Positions 1 to 6,000 of a stretch of 12,266 nucleotides of DNA are shown here, piece by piece. Location of the stretch: positions 1-12,266 of the forward strand of contig DOYB01000186.1 in NCBI GenBank assembly GCA_003518745.1, read 5' to 3'. Both the position numbers and the translations under genes were made by a program. The notes below the pieces were generated by a model that was not told where the DNA came from, ran no database searches, and saw only the letters and a program-made list of their open reading frames with translations. How positions within the stretch are numbered: position 1 is the first letter of the stretch; each line of letters begins with the position of its first letter. The DNA comes from Selenomonas sp. Lineage in GTDB: Bacteria; Bacillota; Negativicutes; Selenomonadales; Selenomonadaceae.

Positions 1-34
1 GCAGCCTGTCCTGGCTCTGCTGTGTCGCAAACAG

Positions 35-75
35 CAGAAGCCCCGTAGGGAATCGAACTCCCTACGGGGCTTCTG
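35..75. terminator. Perfect 17-bp hairpin, probable terminator of the ygbA-like gene
   Basis: Positions 35-51 and 59-75 are perfect reverse complements (17 bp, GC-rich in the middle) around a 7-nt loop. The hairpin lies 42 bases beyond the stop codon of the minus-strand gene ending at 117, so it probably ends that transcript, and it could also stop transcription entering from the left on the plus strand. The T-runs on either side are short and interrupted (for example TTCTGTTTGT on the plus side), so termination strength is uncertain. Confidence 0.75.
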
Positions 76-116
76 TTTGTATTTGTACGCCGTGAATAGT
101 CACACATCCCCAATAT

Positions 117-572
117 TCACTTTTTCTTCTTGCGGTTCTTCGCCCGTTCCTTGGCAGCCTTTTCCCTGGCCTTGACCTTTTCATCCAGCTTTTTGGCCTG
201 CTGCTGCTTCGCATAGTCCACTCCCATGCTGGCCAGCTTGTGCTTGACCGTCATGATCGGGTGTGAGAGAAGCATACGCTTCTGGCTGGTATCCATTATC
301 TTCAGGAACTCCTGTGTCTGGCCGGCACCAAAGCAAGGGTTATCGCAACGGTCGCAGATGGGCTTTGTGATGCCGTAGGGGCATCTGCTCATCTTGGTCA
401 TGACCGTAGCGAGAAGCGCCGTACACTTCGGGCAGAGCTTATCCCCTGATGTGCCGTGATTGCTGCGGCAATAGACCGAAAATGTCTTCTTTATATTCTC
501 CTTCTCTTTAGGAACATTGTTCTTGATTTCAGCCGGCTTTCTCTTCGGCAGAAACTTGGAAAGAAAACCCAT
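117..572 (-). CDS. YgbA-like Cys-rich protein (nitrous oxide-stimulated promoter family)
   Basis: This 151-residue protein matches the YgbA_NO family, small cytoplasmic proteins linked in enterobacteria to nitrosative stress and NO-responsive promoters; the biochemical role is not established. The family signature is a series of cysteines, here C35, C47, C50 (CPKC), C64 (CPYG), C73, C76 and C80 (CDRCDNPC), followed by the RMLLSHP segment at about 99-105. The cysteines could bind a metal or Fe-S cluster, which is inference. Beyond residue about 120 the tail is highly Lys/Arg/Ala-rich and ends in KKKK, probably a basic helix binding nucleic acid or another acidic partner. I chose the ATG at 572 because AAGGAGG lies 7 nt upstream; a TTG one codon earlier is less likely. 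The gene stands alone, divergent from the 6S RNA gene. Confidence 0.85.
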   Translation of the reverse strand: MGFLSKFLPKRKPAEIKNNVPKEKENIKKTFSVYCRSNHGTSGDKLCPKCTALLATVMTKMSRCPYGITKPICDRCDNPCFGAGQTQEFLKIMDTSQKRMLLSHPIMTVKHKLASMGVDYAKQQQAKKLDEKVKAREKAAKERAKNRKKKK

Positions 573-630
573 CAAAAGTCCTCCTTTTCAATACGCCAAT
601 CCGATTCATACACCAAAACCGGACAATATT

Positions 631-659
631 ATTATAACTCAATATCATTAGGTATTCAA
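631..659 (-). promoter_or_regulatory. Promoter of the ygbA-like gene
   Basis: On the minus strand TTGAAT (plus coordinates 654-659) is followed after exactly 17 bp by a consensus TATAAT (631-636). Transcription would start near 624, giving a leader of about 50 nt that ends in the AAGGAGG ribosome site. No NsrR or FNR site could be recognised with confidence. The divergent 6S promoter starts only about 16 bp away. Confidence 0.65.
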
Positions 660-674
660 CACGCAAATCAAGTC

Positions 675-703
675 TTGCGGAGAGCCCATTTTTATGCTAT
701 TAT
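675..703 (+). promoter_or_regulatory. Promoter of the 6S RNA gene
   Basis: TTGCGG at 675-680 and TATTAT at 698-703 are separated by 17 bp, a sigma-70/SigA-type arrangement. The predicted start is at about 710-711, which gives a transcript of about 185 nt to the end of the 6S closing stem, the usual 6S length. Confidence 0.6.
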
Positions 704-710
704 ACATAGG

Positions 711-895
711 AAAGAAGGATTCGCCTGGGGTGTGCGAGGACTCTTATTTATGTCTAACCTACATAGTTTTTAGGGAAACCGATTTGAGCCTGAAGATGCT
801 GGGTCGTCTTCGAACGAATAGCTGAGGCAGGACTTAGGTTACCCACCTGCGAGTCGCAGGTTTAGGCATATAAGAGTAACGGCATTCTGGACCCC
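711..895 (+). ncRNA. ssrS: 6S RNA
   Basis: 6S RNA is a global regulator that mimics an open promoter and binds housekeeping RNA polymerase holoenzyme in stationary phase. The 5' segment CTGGGGTGTGCGAGG (725-739) parallels E. coli 6S CTGAGATGTTCGC, and the 3' segment CGGCATTCTGGA (880-891) parallels CGGCATCTCGGA. The two ends pair: GGGGT 727-731 with ACCCC 891-895, and CTCTTAT 741-747 with ATAAGAG 870-876. An upper stem pairs TAACCTA 755-761 with TAGGTTA 835-841 above a central bubble, and a terminal region around 788-828 folds further. The 3' side of the bubble carries a 7-bp hairpin (845-851 with 855-861), as in many 6S RNAs. No ORF fits here. The exact ends are inferred from the promoter and closing stem. 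Confidence 0.85.
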
Positions 896-901
896 TTTTT
901 T

Positions 902-939
902 AAAAGGGATTGCCGATGCTTTAAGCGGCAATCCCTTTT
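902..939. terminator. Bidirectional terminator between 6S RNA and the helicase gene
   Basis: A perfect 14-bp stem (902-915 with 926-939) encloses a 10-nt loop. It begins with AAAA and ends with TTTT, so it can terminate both the plus-strand 6S transcript and the minus-strand helicase transcript that ends at 1014. Confidence 0.85.
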
Positions 940-1013
940 CGTGGCTTTTGGCGCAGAACGATTCATCTGTCCATGTATAACCCGCGCTGTACATATATGA
1001 ACGAGGCGGGACA

Positions 1014-4000
1014 CTAAGCAAACAGCCCTCTAATCTCTTCATCCGTAAGCTTTGACAGGAAGTTTTCCCCTGGTTCGATCATCTGATCGATCAGGGATTT
1101 TTTCTTTTCCTGAAGCTCATATATCTGCTCCTCTATGGTATTTTTCGTAATCAGCTTCAGCACCTGAACATTGTTCTTCTGTCCAAGCCTGTATGCGCGG
1201 TCCGTGGCCTGATCCTCAACCGCGGGATTCCACCATGGATCATAGTGTATGACCATATCCGCCCCTGTCAGGTTCAGCCCCGTGCCACCTGCCTTCAATG
1301 AAATCAGGAAAATGGGCATCTCCCCTTCATTGAAGCGCTTTACCAGTCTCAGCCTCTCAATGGACGGTGTCTGGCCATCCAGATACAGATAGTCCATATC
1401 CCTGTCATCCAGCCATGTGGCAATGTGCTGCAGCATGGTGGTGAACTGTGAGAATATGAGCATTCTATGCCCGGAGGAAACCGCGTCCTCTATGACCTCC
1501 CCCAAAAGCTCCAGTTTCCCGGAGCCGCCATCGTAATCCTCAAGAAACAGTGATGGATCGCAGGCAATCTGCCGAAGTCTCGTCAAAAGCGCGAGAATCT
1601 TGATACGGCTTTCCCCTAATCCACGATTTTTCATTTCCTCCGCGAATTCCTTCTTGGCTTGAACGAAGTAAGCCTTATAAACCCTGGCCTGTTCCTCGGT
1701 CATCTCATTTACCACACGTCGCTCCACCTTATCCGGCAGCTCCTTGAGCACCTCCCGCTTCATGCGCCGCAGGATAAAGGGCATCACACGCCTTTTTAGG
1801 TCCTTCGCCGCATGAGTGTCCTGGGCCCTCACGATGGGAACCTCGAAGCGCTGCTTGAACTTGGCATGACTCAGCAGATAACCGGGCATAAGGAAATCGA
1901 AGATTGACCAAAGCTCAGTCAATGTGTTCTCAATGGGAGTTCCCGTAAGGGCAAAGCACACGGAAGCTTTTATCTTCTTTACCGCTCTAGCCTTCTGAGT
2001 ATCGGGATTCTTTATATGCTGTGCCTCATCCAGGAAGCAATATGAAAAATTCTTTCCTTCGTACAGCTCCAAATCCCTTGCCAGCATATTGTAGGTCGTG
2101 AGGAAGATATCCGTATCCCCGTCGGAATCCTCCATCTGATTTCTCCTGTCTGCCTTGCTTCCGTTAACCATACGTACCTTCAGCTCCGGAGTAAACCGTT
2201 GAACCTCATCAGCCCAGTTATAGAGCAAGGATGTAGGTACCACCACCAAGGCCGGCGCCTTTCGTTCTCTCTGAGCTGAGAGCAGGAATGCCAGCACCTG
2301 TATCGTCTTTCCAAGCCCCATATCATCCGCCAATATCCCACCAAGCCCATAGGCGGCAAGAGTTGACAGCCAACGGAAGCCCGTGGCCTGATATTCCCTA
2401 AGAGTATGCTCAAGAGAGGCAGGCACCTCCAGCTCCGATTCGGTGGGATGACGTATATCTCGTACCATTGACCTGAAGCGGGCACTTCTCTCAAGACGTA
2501 TGCCATCCTCCTCACGGGCCAGCGCGTCCAAATACATTGCTCTTGAGAGGGGTATCTCCACAGTCTCACCGGTAGCCGCCCCCTTTCGAATCCCCAGGGA
2601 ATCAACCAGCTCTGCAACAGCGGAAAGCTGCTGCTCCTCCAGTGTAATAAAGGTGCCATCCTTCATACGGTGATAGCGGCGTTTCTTCCTATAAGAAGCT
2701 ATAATGGCAAATATTTCATCCATATCGAGGTCATCAGATTGCAGCCGCATTTCCAGCAGATTATTATCATTGACACTGACCCCTGCTGTAATACGGTTCA
2801 TTCTCTGCACCGGCTTTTTCTGGAAGGCATCCGCATAGAAAATATCCGCCCGCTCCGCCAGCAACGGCAGTCCCTCTGTCAGAAAATCGTAGGCTTTCTC
2901 TTCATCAGGCTGGACGAATATCCCGTCATTCTGAAAGAAACCATAAGTATCAAACACTGAAAGCAGATAAATCTCAGTTTCCATGTCCCGTACCAGAGTG
3001 AGCTGCCCCGAACTGACGGGACCTGCTTGGAGAATTGGATTGAAAGAGGTATTCCCATAGTGGAAGGACGGCCTCACCTCCACGCCGTCATGATAGTAGT
3101 CCAAATAGAACTCAGGCTGCAGCGGCTCCAGAAAGAAACGCTCCGTCAAGCTTGCCGGAAGGTCAACATCCGCAATATACTCCAGCTTTGGAAGGACCGA
3201 TCCAAGAAAATCAGCCATCTGGCTTTTTGACATCTGTATCTGGTCCGTTCCGGCAAAGGATGACATCAACGGAACAACCAGCTCCCGGAATCTGCTGTCT
3301 GTTACATGAATCCTGTTACCGCAGCGTATAAAACGGTACTCCGAATCCAAAGGGCATATATCTTCATCAGGCAGGGATAATATTCCATTTCCGGCCTTAT
3401 CCTGAACCGAAAGGCGCAGCCTAGGATTCTCATGGACAACGCTGACCCTCCGGGCAGCTTCATTATCATATTGGAACAAAAACTCCGTGTCACCCATACA
3501 CTCCAGGAATTCCTCAAGGTGGCTGGGAGTAAGATAGAAACGTTTCTGCTGGAAGGGCAGACTCCTCCCACCGTCATATCTGTTTACATAACTTGCCCTC
3601 ATGTAGGAGTTCATCAAATCGTTATGCACCCGCTGCAGCATCTGCCAGAGCTTTTTCGAGCTTTCCCCCACTATCTCCATGGCTGAGGTATCCACAGTAA
3701 GGTTCTTTCCGAACTCCACGCTGTTCCCAAGCTTGACATTGTGCAGGAAATCTATGATATTCTTTATTACATAGAGTCTGTCCTCTCCAAGCTTGAACTC
3801 CAGCCAAACAGAATACTGGCCGTAATAGCATACGGAAAACAACTGCGGCTCCAGCTGCAGCCGCTGCGGCTGCTTTCTTTGAACCATGGACTTAAAGTAA
3901 GCCAGCATATTCGCCCCGCTCTGATAGGCACTGCCCGAGGCGCGTACCCTATTCCCGGCCTCCGAAGCACTCTTTGTGAAGCTTTCCAGTTCCTGACGAT

Positions 4001-4268
4001 GCTGTATCTCCTTCAGGACCGCGATGACATGCTTGCAAGCGTTGAAGTATTTTCTGGCAGATGGGCAGGTACATTCATAGGAAAACACGCCGTCGCCCCC
4101 GGACGACAGCGAAACCTGCACATCGTATGTATCGGAGCCGCTCACTGTTGCCGTGTATTCGGTTCCTTTTCCCTTCAGCTCGTGAACCCGGTTCTGACGG
4201 TAATACATCATGCCCCGCTCGTAAATACGCTGCTCCGCAAGCTCTCGTATAGTGGCTTCTTCCAGCAA
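1014..4268 (-). CDS. SNF2-family DNA helicase/translocase with N-terminal SWIM zinc finger
   Basis: A 1084-residue superfamily-2 ATPase of the bacterial SWIM-SNF2 group, predicted to translocate on double-stranded DNA and remodel protein-DNA complexes; the cellular role of these bacterial members is poorly known. The N-terminus has a SWIM zinc finger, C66-x-C68-x9-C78-x-H80. Residues about 140-610 fit the bacterial SNF2-helicase-associated region. The ATPase motifs are complete: I DDMGLGKT (648-655), II DEAQ (747-750), III LTGTPIEN (774-781), IV MLIFSQF (936-942), V around SLKAGGTGLNL (990-1000), VI QATDRAYRLGQ (1020-1030). The length is normal and nothing is truncated. The start is TTG at 4268: AGGAGG sits 7 nt upstream, whereas the nearby ATG overlaps that site and is out of frame. 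It follows the DAK2 gene by 59 nt with no terminator, so co-transcription is likely. Confidence 0.93.
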   Translation of the reverse strand: MLEEATIRELAEQRIYERGMMYYRQNRVHELKGKGTEYTATVSGSDTYDVQVSLSSGGDGVFSYECTCPSARKYFNACKHVIAVLKEIQHRQELESFTKSASEAGNRVRASGSAYQSGANMLAYFKSMVQRKQPQRLQLEPQLFSVCYYGQYSVWLEFKLGEDRLYVIKNIIDFLHNVKLGNSVEFGKNLTVDTSAMEIVGESSKKLWQMLQRVHNDLMNSYMRASYVNRYDGGRSLPFQQKRFYLTPSHLEEFLECMGDTEFLFQYDNEAARRVSVVHENPRLRLSVQDKAGNGILSLPDEDICPLDSEYRFIRCGNRIHVTDSRFRELVVPLMSSFAGTDQIQMSKSQMADFLGSVLPKLEYIADVDLPASLTERFFLEPLQPEFYLDYYHDGVEVRPSFHYGNTSFNPILQAGPVSSGQLTLVRDMETEIYLLSVFDTYGFFQNDGIFVQPDEEKAYDFLTEGLPLLAERADIFYADAFQKKPVQRMNRITAGVSVNDNNLLEMRLQSDDLDMDEIFAIIASYRKKRRYHRMKDGTFITLEEQQLSAVAELVDSLGIRKGAATGETVEIPLSRAMYLDALAREEDGIRLERSARFRSMVRDIRHPTESELEVPASLEHTLREYQATGFRWLSTLAAYGLGGILADDMGLGKTIQVLAFLLSAQRERKAPALVVVPTSLLYNWADEVQRFTPELKVRMVNGSKADRRNQMEDSDGDTDIFLTTYNMLARDLELYEGKNFSYCFLDEAQHIKNPDTQKARAVKKIKASVCFALTGTPIENTLTELWSIFDFLMPGYLLSHAKFKQRFEVPIVRAQDTHAAKDLKRRVMPFILRRMKREVLKELPDKVERRVVNEMTEEQARVYKAYFVQAKKEFAEEMKNRGLGESRIKILALLTRLRQIACDPSLFLEDYDGGSGKLELLGEVIEDAVSSGHRMLIFSQFTTMLQHIATWLDDRDMDYLYLDGQTPSIERLRLVKRFNEGEMPIFLISLKAGGTGLNLTGADMVIHYDPWWNPAVEDQATDRAYRLGQKNNVQVLKLITKNTIEEQIYELQEKKKSLIDQMIEPGENFLSKLTDEEIRGLFA

Positions 4269-4327
4269 AATCCATCCTCCTATGATACTTTGCGAGATAT
4301 CGATCTATATGGTAATATATGAGTAGC

Positions 4328-5584
4328 TCATTTATTCTGGTTTAAGGCTGCTGTCATGGCCTCCGCGTTCTCAATAGCTGATTTTTCCGAGGAGAAGCAG
4401 TTCAGTGCTTTTTCGGCAGTCTCTATGGAATCCGCAAGCACCAACTCAACCCGGCTGCCAAGCAGTCTCTTGGCTTGACGGAATACCAGCCTGTAATCCG
4501 GGCTAGAGGCCACCATCACATAGTAATCTGCCATATCACTGTGGGCAGCGTTAACAAGCTCAGCTACAGAGGGACAGGATGCTTCTGAACCGGACACGAT
4601 GATGGATGCCCCGGCATCCTGCAGCCTGTGGGCTGTTTCCTCGTCCTCCGCGACTGCCAGCGCGGCCACGTTCATCAACGCGTCATGAACATTCAACGCG
4701 TGGGGCTCACTCATATTGGTAATCCGTATATTCCGCAGCAATCCCCATCCAACAGCCTGTTCTATAACATGGCCGACAAAATTCGTGTGAAGATGTACCT
4801 CTATTTCGGAATTCCATCTATTGACCAGAGCGAAGTTACTGAACTCCTTAAGCTGATTTTCCACCTCGGAGCACCTCAAAAGCGGGTTCTTCAAGGAGAA
4901 TGTAACGCAATATGGCCGCACCATATCCTTCCTGGGATCTGAGATGTTTTCCCATGATTTGAGTCCAAGTGAGAGACTGACTGCCGGAGAAACAAAATTA
5001 CCATCCAGACCCTTGAGGCAGCCATTCAGGAATACGGACATAATACGCGAGCCCGCTTCATTTTTCTCCTTCTCAGTAAGGGATTTCTCCCCCGCGTTCA
5101 AAGCCGCGGTCAGCATCTCCGAAATGGGCATATTTGCCCTAACCGCGTGGTATGCGCCTTTGGCCGCTGCCTTGGCGGCGGTTATGAAGGGACGGTCCGG
5201 CTGTTCCGGAATGACCCGCTGAGCATGGAGGATTCCATACTGGAAGGCTTTGCCGAACTCGGAACTGGTGGCATTGTACTTGCCTGAAAGCCCCTTGGCT
5301 ATACCACGGAACATCTGCGCCAGCACCACACCTGAATTACCTCTGGCGCCGAACACCGCTGCCGTGGCCACACGACTGGCAAGCCCGCCGATACTTGTAT
5401 CCTTCACATCTGCCAGTGGCATTATTGCCGCATTCATGGTACGAAGAATATGGGTTCCCGCAAGGCACCCGCCGCCTTCCAAACCGTTTATATTCTCATA
5501 CTCCAGCAGGAATTCACTGTAAGCACCTGCTATCATGCGCTTGAAATCACTGCCTGTAATAACCTCTTTGTTATCACCTGTCAT
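4328..5584 (-). CDS. FakA-like DAK2/DhaL-domain protein, probably not an active kinase
   Basis: 418 residues related to FakA/YloV, the ATP-binding subunit of fatty acid kinase, which phosphorylates FakB-bound fatty acids. The DhaL-type N-terminal domain (about 10-200) keeps FGARGNSGVVLAQMFRG (78-94). At the Mg-ATP loop, normally PDGDTGT, this protein reads GLEGGGCLAGT (34-44), so both metal-binding Asp residues are absent. The middle domain keeps YC226 and H264-L-H266-T, which correspond to the Cys and HxHT residues reported to bind zinc in S. aureus FakA (recalled, not checked). The C-terminal part is about 120 residues shorter than usual FakA, with GSEASCPS (332-339) where GGQTMNPST is expected. 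Start: ATG at 5584 with GCGGGTG upstream; a TTG at 5602 would add six residues. It may be a regulator or a lipid-binding relative; no fakB gene is in the window. Confidence 0.8.
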   Translation of the reverse strand: MTGDNKEVITGSDFKRMIAGAYSEFLLEYENINGLEGGGCLAGTHILRTMNAAIMPLADVKDTSIGGLASRVATAAVFGARGNSGVVLAQMFRGIAKGLSGKYNATSSEFGKAFQYGILHAQRVIPEQPDRPFITAAKAAAKGAYHAVRANMPISEMLTAALNAGEKSLTEKEKNEAGSRIMSVFLNGCLKGLDGNFVSPAVSLSLGLKSWENISDPRKDMVRPYCVTFSLKNPLLRCSEVENQLKEFSNFALVNRWNSEIEVHLHTNFVGHVIEQAVGWGLLRNIRITNMSEPHALNVHDALMNVAALAVAEDEETAHRLQDAGASIIVSGSEASCPSVAELVNAAHSDMADYYVMVASSPDYRLVFRQAKRLLGSRVELVLADSIETAEKALNCFSSEKSAIENAEAMTAALNQNK

Positions 5585-5670
5585 ATGTTCACCCGCTTTC
5601 AAACTAGATTTAATGTGATGGCTGATGAAAACATAAAAATTTTCATCTTGCTTATATTAAACAGGATTTT

Positions 5671-5695
5671 ATTATATTATTCGCGAAATAATAAG
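5671..5695 (-). promoter_or_regulatory. Putative promoter with embedded palindrome upstream of the DAK2 gene
   Basis: A consensus TATAAT (-10) lies on the minus strand at plus coordinates 5671-5676. The -35 region is poor (TATTCT-like). The 8-bp palindrome TTCGCGAA (5680-5687) falls inside the spacer, flanked by A/T arms that are symmetric apart from one base. A weak -35 with an operator in the spacer suggests control by a dimeric regulator, which I cannot name. The leader to the ATG would be about 80 nt. Confidence 0.4.
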
Positions 5696-5712
5696 AATAA
5701 CCTTTTTTTACT

Positions 5713-5774
5713 ACGAAATCTTAGTGAACACAAGCCAAAGGCGCAGTGGGAACTTAGATTTCATGTAAGGGCGT
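5713..5774 (+). repeat. Structured intergenic repeat, copy 1
   Basis: Runs from ACGAAATCTTAG (5713-5724) to CTTAGATTTCAT plus GTAAGGGCGT (5753-5774). The outer arms can pair (GAAATCT with AGATTTC) and enclose a small GCC-AAA-GGC hairpin (5734-5742). Copy 2 lies 94 bp downstream. Immediately after this copy, TGGACAC (5776-5782) and GTGTCCA (5789-5795) form another small hairpin. Confidence 0.7.
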
Positions 5775-5806
5775 GTGGACACTGGAAGGTGTCCAGTAAG
5801 TTTACA

Positions 5807-5869
5807 ACGAAATCTTAGCGAGTCAAGCCCGTAAGGGCGCAGAATCGGTTAGATTTCGTGTAAGGGCGT
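5807..5869 (+). repeat. Structured intergenic repeat, copy 2
   Basis: The same unit as copy 1: ACGAAATCTTAG (5807-5818), an internal GCCC-GTAA-GGGC hairpin (5827-5838) with a GNRA-type loop, GCGCAG, then GTTAGATTTCGT and GTAAGGGCGT (5848-5869). The outer arms ACGAAATCT and AGATTTCGT are perfect complements. The inner stem is kept between copies although its sequence and loop differ, which suggests the fold matters. Confidence 0.7.
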
Positions 5870-5877
5870 AGAGCGAC

Positions 5878-5910
5878 ACGAAGTTAGTCCCTTTAGGGGT
5901 GCAGAACACC
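5878..5910 (+). repeat. Degenerate third copy of the intergenic repeat
   Basis: ACGAAGTTAG (5878-5887) followed by a CCC-TTTA-GGG hairpin (5889-5898) and GTGCAGAACACC echo the left half of copies 1 and 2. The right outer arm is missing. The remaining 90 bp to the start of the plus-strand gene contain no clear promoter, only a weak TTGCAC (5914-5919) candidate. Confidence 0.45.
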
Positions 5911-6000
5911 GTTTTGCACGGAGTTTTATTATGGGGAAATAAGAATTCATGATTTCATCATATTTACGGACTTCCCTTTTTGAACTGGAGATAGTTTTTT

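Noticed and set aside
35..75. Possible tRNA T-arm remnant (loop contains GTTCGAT on the minus strand)
   Set aside because: The stem is a perfect 17-bp palindrome without an acceptor, D or anticodon arm; a terminator explains it better.
456..773. 105-codon plus-strand frame across the ygbA start and into the 6S gene
   Set aside because: It covers two promoters and the 5' part of the 6S RNA and has no ribosome site or protein family.
839..1042. 67-codon minus-strand frame across the 6S 3' end and terminator
   Set aside because: It runs through the 6S RNA and the terminator hairpin, so it is very unlikely to be coding.
3741..4322. 193-codon plus-strand frame opposite the SWIM-SNF2 gene
   Set aside because: Antisense shadow of a well-supported gene; no motif, promoter or ribosome site.
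5713..5910. Possible short CRISPR array
   Set aside because: Only two good copies, unit length above 60 bp with internal hairpins, imperfect identity and no cas genes nearby.
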